A stretch of DNA of 64,000 nucleotides, from contig JACKFB010000008.1 of the NCBI GenBank assembly GCA_020632695.1, forward strand, positions 1-64,000. The letters are read 5' to 3'. Origin of the DNA: Deltaproteobacteria bacterium (lineage in GTDB: Bacteria > Myxococcota_A > UBA9042 > PHBI01 > JACKFB01). The notes beneath the pieces are model-generated. The model made no database searches and had not been told where the DNA came from. It saw only the letters and a list, made by a program, of their open reading frames with translations. The position numbers and the translations under genes were made by a program. The number at the start of each line of letters is the position of its first letter. Position 1 is the first letter of the stretch. Shown here one piece after another: positions 55,801-62,692 of the stretch.

Positions 55801-56145
55801 CGCCGCGGCCTGGCCGCCGAAGTCGACGGGCTCCAGCCCCTCGGCGCTCGGGCTCTCCGCGTGGAAGACGATGCGGAAGTTGCCGCAGTAGAAGACGTCA
55901 CCGGGCTGCAGCGCGTGCTCGGCGATGCGCTGCTTGTCGTAGAAGGTGCCGTTCGAGCTGCCCAGATCGCTGACCCGATAGTCGCTGCCGGTGTAGACCA
56001 CCTGGCAGTGACGCCGCGAGACGGTGTTGTTGTTGGTCCGGATCGCGCACTCGGACGCGCGGCCGATCTTCACCATCGGGTTGTCTGCGTCGATGGCGAC
56101 GCGCTGCACGCCACCTTCGTCCGGCTGGTACTCGAGATAGGCCAT
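52864..56145 (-). CDS. FHA-domain protein with about 900-residue coiled coil
   Basis: 1093 residues. FHA domain at 1-95 (GR at 28-29, SRRH at 43-46, SSNGT at 63-67, the phosphothreonine-binding pattern), an Ala/Pro/Glu linker, then an almost uninterrupted heptad-rich coiled coil (Ala/Glu/Arg/Leu) from about 175 to 1000, and a small C-terminal region (AFHAKVVKLYEELNDRASTWRNDVALTIQFVEDIEEG). FHA domains bind pThr, so it may be a partner of the window's Ser/Thr kinases. The coiled coil could form filaments or a spacer. Start ATG 56145; a promoter lies 61-89 bp upstream. Confidence 0.9.
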   Translation of the reverse strand: MAYLEYQPDEGGVQRVAIDADNPMVKIGRASECAIRTNNNTVSRRHCQVVYTGSDYRVSDLGSSNGTFYDKQRIAEHALQPGDVFYCGNFRIVFHAESPSAEGLEPVDFGGQAAAQAPQAAADVQAIALPSFDEASSEYATVDDSPASSPTAEAEGLIEAAQATLSPPSLPPDEPPPPARPQADHGALEQALRARQEELELLRLQVESLERATDEAIAGEEREAEARATAEARTAELEAELDALRAELESTRSEAPAVEGGGADAGLEEALAEARAALEAHDAEAEALTARVAELEEALALAARPEDLETLALERDEATSRAEAAEGVAAEREQELARLRDELAELGAQAEASAESATRSEELQAELDELRRSLEAAEAERDDLREAVEGGEERSRALAAEREAEAQRVADAEMARAELEARIAEQQEALEARAEQIAALESAQSERVEALHREVESLNQALVAAPQPGEVADLEQRLESVQEARKDALASVARLEAELESLRSSASAESQSAATLEGQLRESETARQQAQQDLEQLKELLVGSAGAEEVAEFRAQIAELEKAALKAQAERAQALERADQIGAELDGVKESLAEQSARVKELSGERAALEKKLASAEAAAEKREAKVAEQKEALDAVKSELKHAKETVASLELERKKLDDAHKQLVSELAAAQEERSQAQDELNATTKARGAAEKKLRDAEKALEKIQAQGGQAQEAMAQELAELRAARDEADKRLEAESKRADSAEKRAEAADKRVAEAEKARAEAVAASEDAARKLTEAEARASSQADEKLSQAEEQRAKAESALAEAVAAKEAAERELAAARSEAEAAGAGRGEAEAARAAADKALAEAQAEAKAATERAERAEQEAKAAQEAAAEAQAGAAASAETSEALDALKAELEAARARAEASEQEQEELMAANKRHVKKIASLLEEAEAQAAKASDVDPERLTRLEEELSLLREERDRLESKAERLRESLEAAEAAAGEVDALREQVASLQAAAGAASGGGGDTGAFHAKVVKLYEELNDRASTWRNDVALTIQFVEDIEEGAFASTDARDETFGGLRDTLDALRDTSEEVKQKLKDFRRLLDD

Positions 56146-56205
56146 CGGCGGGACTGCTTCCTCTGTCCGGAGCGTCGGGTCGGCGGTCGACCCCAGCGAG
56201 AGGCG

Positions 56206-56234
56206 AGGTTAGCCCGGCGCCTGCGGCCCGGCAA
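56206..56234 (-). promoter_or_regulatory. sigma-70-type promoter for the FHA/coiled-coil-PilZ unit
   Basis: Minus strand TTGCCG (56234-56229), 17-bp spacer, TAACCT (56211-56206). Predicted start near 56199, with a leader of about 54 nt. Confidence 0.4.
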
Positions 56235-56287
56235 GGCGCTCCCATGCTTCCACGGCCGGGTGAGGCGGCGCGGTGAACGGCGCCAGG

Positions 56288-56314
56288 ATAAAAGTTACCA
56301 TAATATACATTATC
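56288..56314. promoter_or_regulatory. AT-rich island upstream of mutS2
   Basis: A run of about 27 bp with very low GC in an otherwise very GC-rich window, containing ATAAT-ATAC-ATTAT (56300-56313), a perfect 5-bp inverted repeat, and several -10-like hexamers on both strands. It lies about 80 bp before ATG 56394 and about 145 bp before the divergent FHA gene. Confidence 0.5.
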
Positions 56315-56393
56315 GGACATTGACGCCGGAGCGGGGGGCGCCGCCGGGCACGCGAGCTTGACCGGCATCGAGCGCTCAGCCAAGGTCCGCCCC

Positions 56394-58877
56394 ATGCTCC
56401 GCGTGTCGCCGACGTGCCTCGCTGACCTGGGCTGGCCACGCGTGCTGGCGGCGCTGGCGTCGTGCTGTCACACCGAGCGCGCGCGCTTGGAGGTCGGCAC
56501 CGGCTGCTTCGGCGCGAACGTCGACGCCGTGCGCGAGACCTTCGCCGCCGTCGCCGAGCTGCGCCGGCTCTCCGAGGCTGGCGCGGCCTTGCCCCTCGAT
56601 GGCGTCACCGACGTGCGACCGACCTTGGAGCGTTGCCGCCGTGGCGGCACGGCCGGCGTCCAGGACCTCGTGGCGGTCGCCCGCTGCGCCCAGGCCCTGG
56701 GCGAGCTCTCGCGCTACCTCCGCACCCACGGCGAGTCGGCGCCGCACGTCGCGCGCCTGGCCAGCGGGCTCGAGGACCTGGGCCGGCTGGGCCACGAGCT
56801 GGCTGGCACCTTCGACGCCTCCGGTCACATCCGCGACGACGCCAGCCCCGAGCTGCGCGACGCGCGCCGGCGCCTGGCCTCGCTGCGGCAGAACATCAAG
56901 GAGCGCCTGGACCGCTTCGTCCAGCGCGCCGACATCGAGCCCATGCTCCAGGACGACTACTACACCGAGCGCGAGGAGCGCTACGTCGTGCCGGTCGTCG
57001 CCTCGTTCCAATCCCAGATGCCTGGAATCATTCACGGAGCGTCCAACACCGGCCAGACGGTCTACATCGAGCCCGAGGAGTTCATCTCAGCCAACAACGA
57101 CGTGAAGCTGATGCTCTCCAAGGTGGAGACCGAGACCCTCCGGGTGCTGGTCGAGCGCTCGGGCTGGGTCTCCGACGAGGCGCCGGCGTTCCTCGACGCC
57201 CTGGCCATCGCCACCCGCCTCGACCTGATCAACGCGCGCGCGCTCTTCGGCGAGCGCCACGACGGCGCCATCCCGGAGGTGGCCGACGGCGGCGTGATGC
57301 GACTGGTGACCGCTCGCAACCCCCTGCTCCTGCTCGACGGCGTCCCGGTGGTCCCCAACGACATCGTGCTCGAGGCCGACCAGGCCTTCGTGCTCATCAC
57401 CGGGCCCAACACCGGCGGCAAGACGGTCACCCTCATCACCGTGGGCCTGCTCCTGCTGCTGGCCCACGCCGCCATCCCCCTGCCCGCCGACCCGTCGAGC
57501 CGAGTCGTGCTCTTCGACGCCCTGCACGCGGTCATCGGCGACGCCCAGGACATCCACCGGGACCTCTCCACCTTCTCCGGGCACCTCCAGGCCCTGAGCG
57601 CCCTGCTCGCCGACGCCGATCGATCCACCCTCGTGCTGCTGGACGAGCTGATCGTCGGCACCGAGCCCGAGCGCGGCGCGGCGCTGGCCATCGCGGTGCT
57701 CGAGGCGCTGTCGGCGCGGGGCGCGCGCGGGTTCGTGACCACCCACTACGAGCGGCTGAAGCTGCTCGCCTACGAGGACGAGCGCTTCGCCAACGCCTCG
57801 GTGGGCATGGACGCGCGCAGCCAGACCCCAACCTACCGGCTGGCGGTGGGCGAGCCGGGCGCGTCGAGCCCCTTCGAGATCGCCGAGCGGCTCGGCTTCG
57901 ACGCCGACATCCTGGCCCGGGCGCGCGCCATCGCCGTGGGCGACGCGGGCCTGGCAGACGCCATCGAGCGCCTCGGCAGGGCCCGGGCCGAGGCCCACGA
58001 GGAGGCCGCCCGCGCTCGGGAAGCCGCCGGCGCCGCGCGGCGCGAGGCCGAGCGGCTGGCGGCGGTGACCGCGCGGCTGGATCGCGAGGCCGCGCGCGAG
58101 GTCGCCGGGCTGCGGCGCGAAGCGCGCGAGGAGATCCGCGAGGCGCTCGAGCAGGTGCGGGCGCAGATGCGCGAGCTCCGCGAGGAGCGTGACCCGGCGG
58201 CGCTGGAGCGGCGGCGGCGCACGGTCGCCGACGTGGAGGCGCGGCTGGCGGACGCCCAGGCCCGCGAGCAGGACGAGCCGCTCGCGATGGTGGGTGTGGA
58301 CGCGGGGGCCCCGCCCTCCCCCGTCGGGCCGCCGCAGCGCGCGCAGGCGGCGGGCCCGCGCGATGGCGGCGACCTGGAAGAGCCGCCGGCGTCGGGGATG
58401 GCGGTGTGGGTGCGGTCGCTGCGCCGCCCGGGCGAGGTGGTGGAGCTGCGCGGGCGGGACGTGCTGGTGGCCGTGGGCGCCCTCAAGATGACGGTGGCGG
58501 CCTCGCGGCTGGGGAAGCTCGCCGGGGCTGTGGTCGCAGAGGCGCCCCGCCCTGCCCCGCCGCGGCCCAAGCCCGGCCCCACCGAGGCCCGGGCCGACGC
58601 CGACGAGCTGGTGCCCCCTCCCCGCACCGACGCGACCACCCTGGATCTACGCGGCCTGCGGCGCGACGAGGTCGCCGATCGGCTCGAGCGCTTCCTCGAT
58701 CACGCCTGGCAGGCCGACGACGAGGCCGTCTGGATCATCCACGGGCACGGCACCGGGGCGCTACGCGACGAGGTGCGCGCGGTGGTCGCGCGGACGGCGT
58801 GCGTGCGGGCCTCGCGGCCGGGTCGGCGTCACGAGGGCGGCGACGGCGTCACCCTGGCGTGGCTGAGCCTGGACTGA
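56394..58877 (+). CDS. mutS2: MutS2 family protein (ATPase with Smr endonuclease domain)
   Basis: 827 residues. Helical clamp region, Walker A TGPNTGGKTVTL near 335, signature STFSGHL, Walker B LVLLDELIVGTEP, and TTHYERLK. A long coiled coil follows (about 530-640), and a C-terminal Smr nuclease domain (TLDLRGLRRDEV, IIHGHGTGALRDEV) occupies the last 75 residues. MutS2 resolves branched or recombination intermediates and rescues collided ribosomes in Bacillus. Start ATG 56394 has AAGG 8 nt upstream; the TTG at 56358 is a less likely start. Convergent with the sensor-like gene. Confidence 0.95.
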   Translation: MLRVSPTCLADLGWPRVLAALASCCHTERARLEVGTGCFGANVDAVRETFAAVAELRRLSEAGAALPLDGVTDVRPTLERCRRGGTAGVQDLVAVARCAQALGELSRYLRTHGESAPHVARLASGLEDLGRLGHELAGTFDASGHIRDDASPELRDARRRLASLRQNIKERLDRFVQRADIEPMLQDDYYTEREERYVVPVVASFQSQMPGIIHGASNTGQTVYIEPEEFISANNDVKLMLSKVETETLRVLVERSGWVSDEAPAFLDALAIATRLDLINARALFGERHDGAIPEVADGGVMRLVTARNPLLLLDGVPVVPNDIVLEADQAFVLITGPNTGGKTVTLITVGLLLLLAHAAIPLPADPSSRVVLFDALHAVIGDAQDIHRDLSTFSGHLQALSALLADADRSTLVLLDELIVGTEPERGAALAIAVLEALSARGARGFVTTHYERLKLLAYEDERFANASVGMDARSQTPTYRLAVGEPGASSPFEIAERLGFDADILARARAIAVGDAGLADAIERLGRARAEAHEEAARAREAAGAARREAERLAAVTARLDREAAREVAGLRREAREEIREALEQVRAQMRELREERDPAALERRRRTVADVEARLADAQAREQDEPLAMVGVDAGAPPSPVGPPQRAQAAGPRDGGDLEEPPASGMAVWVRSLRRPGEVVELRGRDVLVAVGALKMTVAASRLGKLAGAVVAEAPRPAPPRPKPGPTEARADADELVPPPRTDATTLDLRGLRRDEVADRLERFLDHAWQADDEAVWIIHGHGTGALRDEVRAVVARTACVRASRPGRRHEGGDGVTLAWLSLD

Positions 58878-58899
58878 GCGCGCTGTCCGCGCTCCGCTG

Positions 58900-60303
58900 T
58901 CAGCCCTCGCCCTTGTCGGTCCCTGGCTCCACCGGGTCGCCTGCGTGGTGCACTCCCAGGTAGGCGTCCAGCTCGTCCTCTTCGATGCTGCCGCCGCGCA
59001 GCAGCCCCACCATGCGGTTGAGCGAGCCCGCGAAGGACTTCCACAGGGGATCCGAGCTGCCCGAGTCGAACTCGTAGTCCTGGTTGCCGCCCATCACCTC
59101 GTGCAGGCCGCTGTCCAGCGCCACCAGTGGGCGGGTCTGGGCGCGTCGCATCCAGAAGAGCAGGCCGCCCACGACCAGGAACATCAGCACCGCGTAGAGC
59201 CACACGTAGGTCTCGATGGTCGAGGTGACGTGCTGGATGGGCTCGCGCAACCGCGACAGGACCACCTTGATGTCGCCGGCCGAGTAGATCCCGGTGATGG
59301 GGATGAACTGCGCGGCCATCTGCTCGGTGTCGAGGAAGCTCACCTTGGCCTCCTCGCTGCGCGGCGGGACGTTGTGCAGGATCTCCTGCTGCTCGTCCTT
59401 GGGCAGCGACGAGCGCACCAGCTTCTGGCCGTCGAGGTAGCTGACCTCGAAGCCGAGCGCGGCCTTCTCCTCCCGGATGAAGCCGTCGTCGATCTCCATG
59501 CCCACGAGCACGCCGCCCGAGAACGAGCCGGCCGCCATCACCGGCGCGGCGACGACGAAGTAGTAGCTGTTGCCGCCGTCGCGCTGCACGACGTCTCGGG
59601 CGATGACCCCCTCGCGGGCCTTGCGGATGAGGGGGTAGCGCTCGCTGAAGCGGGTGTCGTCCGACCACTTGGGCTGGTCGACGTCGGCGAGGCCGGTGCC
59701 GCGGTCGTCGGTGACCACCACCATGTCGGGCTTGGAGCGCTTGTTGTCGTCGTTGGTGAGGCGACGCACCACGTCCTCGAGCGGGTAGAAGGTGAGCCGG
59801 AAGAAGCAGTTCGAGACCGCCGTGGCGCTGCAGGCGGTCAGGGTGTCCCGGAACTTCTCCAGGAAGGCGTCGCGAGGGTGCGTGGTCCAGAAGCTCGGGC
59901 CCACCCGACGCTCGATGCGCTCGGCGAGCTTCTGCGACATCGCGTCGAGGTACTCGGTCTGGGCGCTGACCCAGCCCTTGCGCTCGTCGTAGGCGGGCCC
60001 GCCCTCGGGCGCGCCGGGGTGGGCGGCGTAGGCCTTGGCCTCGATGTCCAGCATGCGCGCCCGCTCGCTGGAGAGCACGTCGAGATAGGCGCCGACCTCG
60101 GACTGGGCCACGCCCTGGGCGAAGTCCGCCAGGGTCAGGTCGCGCAGCCGCCGTGAGCGTGAGTAGGCTTGCGTGCTCCCCTGGACCTCGGCGTCGAGGC
60201 GCTGTTCGAGCGGCTGGGCGGCCTTCTCGACCCCCATGTGGACGCCGAGCGCGCCGACCGCGGCGACGACGAGGAAGAGCAGGCTCAAGAGCATGTGGAA
60301 CAT
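58900..60303 (-). CDS. membrane sensor-like protein with large periplasmic domain
   Basis: 467 residues. Transmembrane helix 1 (MLLSLLFLVVAAVGALGVHMGV), about 330 residues of periplasmic domain that may be a Cache/PAS-like ligand-binding domain (VSNCFFRLTFYPLEDVVRRL, MVVVTDDRGTGLADVD, VVAAPVMAAGSFSGGVLVGMEIDDGFI), transmembrane helix 2 (YVWLYAVLMFLVVGGLLFWMRR), then 80 residues with HAMP-like character (LVALDSGLHEVMGGNQDYEF) and an acidic tail. No kinase, cyclase or MCP output domain follows. Signal output is unclear. ATG 60303 has GAGGGA upstream. Confidence 0.83.
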   Translation of the reverse strand: MFHMLLSLLFLVVAAVGALGVHMGVEKAAQPLEQRLDAEVQGSTQAYSRSRRLRDLTLADFAQGVAQSEVGAYLDVLSSERARMLDIEAKAYAAHPGAPEGGPAYDERKGWVSAQTEYLDAMSQKLAERIERRVGPSFWTTHPRDAFLEKFRDTLTACSATAVSNCFFRLTFYPLEDVVRRLTNDDNKRSKPDMVVVTDDRGTGLADVDQPKWSDDTRFSERYPLIRKAREGVIARDVVQRDGGNSYYFVVAAPVMAAGSFSGGVLVGMEIDDGFIREEKAALGFEVSYLDGQKLVRSSLPKDEQQEILHNVPPRSEEAKVSFLDTEQMAAQFIPITGIYSAGDIKVVLSRLREPIQHVTSTIETYVWLYAVLMFLVVGGLLFWMRRAQTRPLVALDSGLHEVMGGNQDYEFDSGSSDPLWKSFAGSLNRMVGLLRGGSIEEDELDAYLGVHHAGDPVEPGTDKGEG

Positions 60304-60517
60304 GGGAGATCCCTCGACACGGGCTGACGGACTAGACGGTGACTCGTGGCCGAAACTTGAGCGGGCAGACGCGAGGTGGGTCGCGGATGACGCGCCGGAG
60401 GCGTCGCAGCGATGCCGTCGGGTGCGTCTGGTGCTGCGCGGGGGCTGGGGCGTCGGACACGGCGGCTGTCACCGTGTGCGGACCCGAATCCCAGGGATGA
60501 CGCGAGGATAGCAGCGT

Positions 60518-61243
60518 CTACCGATTCGGCAACTCGACGCCCTGCCCTGTCCCGGCGGGCGCTGGCGGCTCCGCGTTGGAGGGGCGGATGTGGATGGCCT
60601 TCGGGTAGGCGCGGCAGTGGTGGGCGCAGAGACCGCAGCCGGTGCACGCGTCCGCGTCCACGCGCGGCACGCCCTTGGGGCCGGCGGCGATGGCGCCGGG
60701 GCACGGGCACACGCCGAGGCAGGCGTCGCAGCTCTCGCCTCGCGTGTTCAGGCAGAGGTTGTCCATCACGATGGCCAGGCCGAGCTGGATGGCGTCGGCC
60801 GATGGCAGCGGGACCAGCGCGCCGGTCGGACACGCCGCGGCGCAGGGCACGTCGACGCAGAGCGCGCAGGGGCGCTGGTCCGGGCGCATCATGGGGGTCA
60901 GCTCGATGCCGGCGCCGAACTGGGGGCCGGCCCGGAAGATCGCGTTCTCCGGGCAGGCGTCGATGCACAGGCGGCAGCGCTCGCAGGCCTGGAGGAAGCG
61001 AGGCTCGGGCAGCGCGCCGGGCGGCCGCACCACCCGGCGGACGCTGTCGCCGTCGCCGGCCCGAGGGCGCGCCCGGTGGTAGCGGGGGACCTCCTCGGTG
61101 GCCGCGTTGGCCGCGTCGGCCAGCTCCGCGCTGGCCTTGGCGAACTCGCGCGCGGCGCCCAGGGCCGTCTCCTGCAGCCGGGTGAAGGCGCCGCGGAAGA
61201 AGTCCCGGCGCCCGCTGGCCTTGCTCTGGTCGTCAGCGCCCAC
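60518..61243 (-). CDS. polyferredoxin with four 4Fe-4S-type Cys motifs
   Basis: 241 residues. N-terminal RRDFFRGAF resembles a twin-arginine-like start as in NapF/NapG proteins. Cys clusters: CERCRLCIDACPENA, CALCVDVPCAAACPTGA, CDACLGVCPCPGAI and CTGCGLCAHHCRAYPKA (NapF/NapG/ferredoxin-type). An electron-transfer protein; partners are not visible here. GTG 61243 is the start, 12 bp after tgt, suggesting co-transcription with tgt. Confidence 0.88.
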   Translation of the reverse strand: MGADDQSKASGRRDFFRGAFTRLQETALGAAREFAKASAELADAANAATEEVPRYHRARPRAGDGDSVRRVVRPPGALPEPRFLQACERCRLCIDACPENAIFRAGPQFGAGIELTPMMRPDQRPCALCVDVPCAAACPTGALVPLPSADAIQLGLAIVMDNLCLNTRGESCDACLGVCPCPGAIAAGPKGVPRVDADACTGCGLCAHHCRAYPKAIHIRPSNAEPPAPAGTGQGVELPNR

Positions 61244-61255
61244 GGGTGGACTCTA

Positions 61256-62668
61256 TCACCGCCCCGCCCTGCCCTTCGAGGACTTGCCGCGTTTGCCCGC
61301 CGAAGAGGGGGCGCCGCGGCCGGTGGAGCGACGCGCGTCGGGCTTTCCGGAGGGGGCACGGCTCGAGTCGCGGCGCTGCGCGTCGGACGGGCGCTGGCCG
61401 CCGCGGGAGTCCGTGCGTGCGCCGCCTGCCGGGGAGCGGTTCGCGCGGCCCGAGGTCTGGACCGACGCCTTCGAGACCGCCGGCGCGCGCCCCGACGCCG
61501 CTCGCGCGGGCGGGTGGTCGGCCTCGTCGCGGGGCTCGTCGCCCGCGCCCTTGCTGGTCTCGGGGTAGAGCTCCTTGATCTCGCGCCGGAAGGGGGCGAA
61601 GCGCCCCTCGGAGATGGCCGTGCGCGCGCGGCGCATCAGCTCCTGGAAGAAGTGCAGGTTGTGGATCGTGCACAGCGTGGCGCCCAGCACCTCGCCGACG
61701 CTGAAGAGGTGGTGCAGGTAGGCCCGCGAGAACGTGCGGCAGGTGTAGCAGTGGCACGCGGTGTCGATGGCGTAGGCGTCGCGGCGGTAGCGCGAGTGGG
61801 TGATCCGGATGCGCCCCTTGAAGGTGTAGAGGGTGCCGCTGCGGGCGTGGCGGGTGGGGATGACGCAGTCGAACATGTCGACGCCCACCGCGATGCCGTC
61901 GACGAGGTCCTGCGGTCGCCCCACGCCCATGAGGTAGCGCGGCATCTCGGGCGGCATCAGCGGGGTGGTGGCGGCCAGCACGCGGTTCATGATCTCGGGG
62001 CCCTCGCCCACGGAGAGGCCGCCGATGGCGAAGCCGTCGAAGCCGAGCGACGTGACCTGCTCCACCGAGCGCCGTCGCAGATCGTCGAACATGCCCCCCT
62101 GCACGATGCCGAAGAGGCTCTGATCCGGGCGCACGTGCGCGGCCAGGCTGCGCTCGGCCCAGCGCGCGGTGCGCTCGATGGACTCGGCGGTCTCCTCGTG
62201 GCTGACGCCGGGGGCCAGGCACTCGTCGAAGGCCATCGCGATGTCGGCGCCGAGCGCCTCCTGGATGGCCATCGAGGTCTCCGGCGACAGGAAGGTGCGC
62301 TTGCCGTCCACCTCGAAGGCGAAGGCGACGCCGTCCTCGCTGACCTCCTTCTTGTCCAGCGAGAAGACCTGGAAGCCGCCCGAGTCGGTGAGGATCGGGA
62401 CGTCGACCGACATGAACTGGTGCAGTCCGCCCAGTTTCTGGATGATCGCCTCACCGGGGCGCTGGTGCAGGTGGTAGGTGTTGGCCAGGATGATCTGCAG
62501 GCCCAGCTCGCGGATGAAGAGCGGCGGCAGGCTGCGCAGCGCGGCTTGGGTGCCCACCGGCATGAAGACCGGCGTGAGGATGGTGCCGCGGGCCAGCTCG
62601 AGGCGGCCGGCGCGGGCGCCGGTGCCTCGGTCGACGGCGTCGACCCGGAAGGGGACGGGGCAGGTCAT
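61256..62668 (-). CDS. tgt: queuine/preQ1 tRNA-guanine transglycosylase with long C-terminal tail
   Basis: 470 residues, about 95 longer than usual. ANTYHLHQRPGE, the catalytic Asp region TDSGGFQVFSL, DECLAPGVSHEET, the nucleophile-Asp segment VDMFDCVIPTRHARSG and the zinc site CHCYTCRTFSRAYLHHL are intact. It inserts preQ1 into tRNA position 34. After LYPETSKGAG the last about 95 residues are Arg/Ser/Gly/Ala-rich and disordered. GAGG lies 4 nt before ATG 62668. Neighbours: sppA upstream (24 bp gap) and the ferredoxin gene downstream. Confidence 0.96.
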   Translation of the reverse strand: MTCPVPFRVDAVDRGTGARAGRLELARGTILTPVFMPVGTQAALRSLPPLFIRELGLQIILANTYHLHQRPGEAIIQKLGGLHQFMSVDVPILTDSGGFQVFSLDKKEVSEDGVAFAFEVDGKRTFLSPETSMAIQEALGADIAMAFDECLAPGVSHEETAESIERTARWAERSLAAHVRPDQSLFGIVQGGMFDDLRRRSVEQVTSLGFDGFAIGGLSVGEGPEIMNRVLAATTPLMPPEMPRYLMGVGRPQDLVDGIAVGVDMFDCVIPTRHARSGTLYTFKGRIRITHSRYRRDAYAIDTACHCYTCRTFSRAYLHHLFSVGEVLGATLCTIHNLHFFQELMRRARTAISEGRFAPFRREIKELYPETSKGAGDEPRDEADHPPARAASGRAPAVSKASVQTSGRANRSPAGGARTDSRGGQRPSDAQRRDSSRAPSGKPDARRSTGRGAPSSAGKRGKSSKGRAGR

Positions 62669-62692
62669 GGGGCCTCGTGAGGACGGGAGGGG

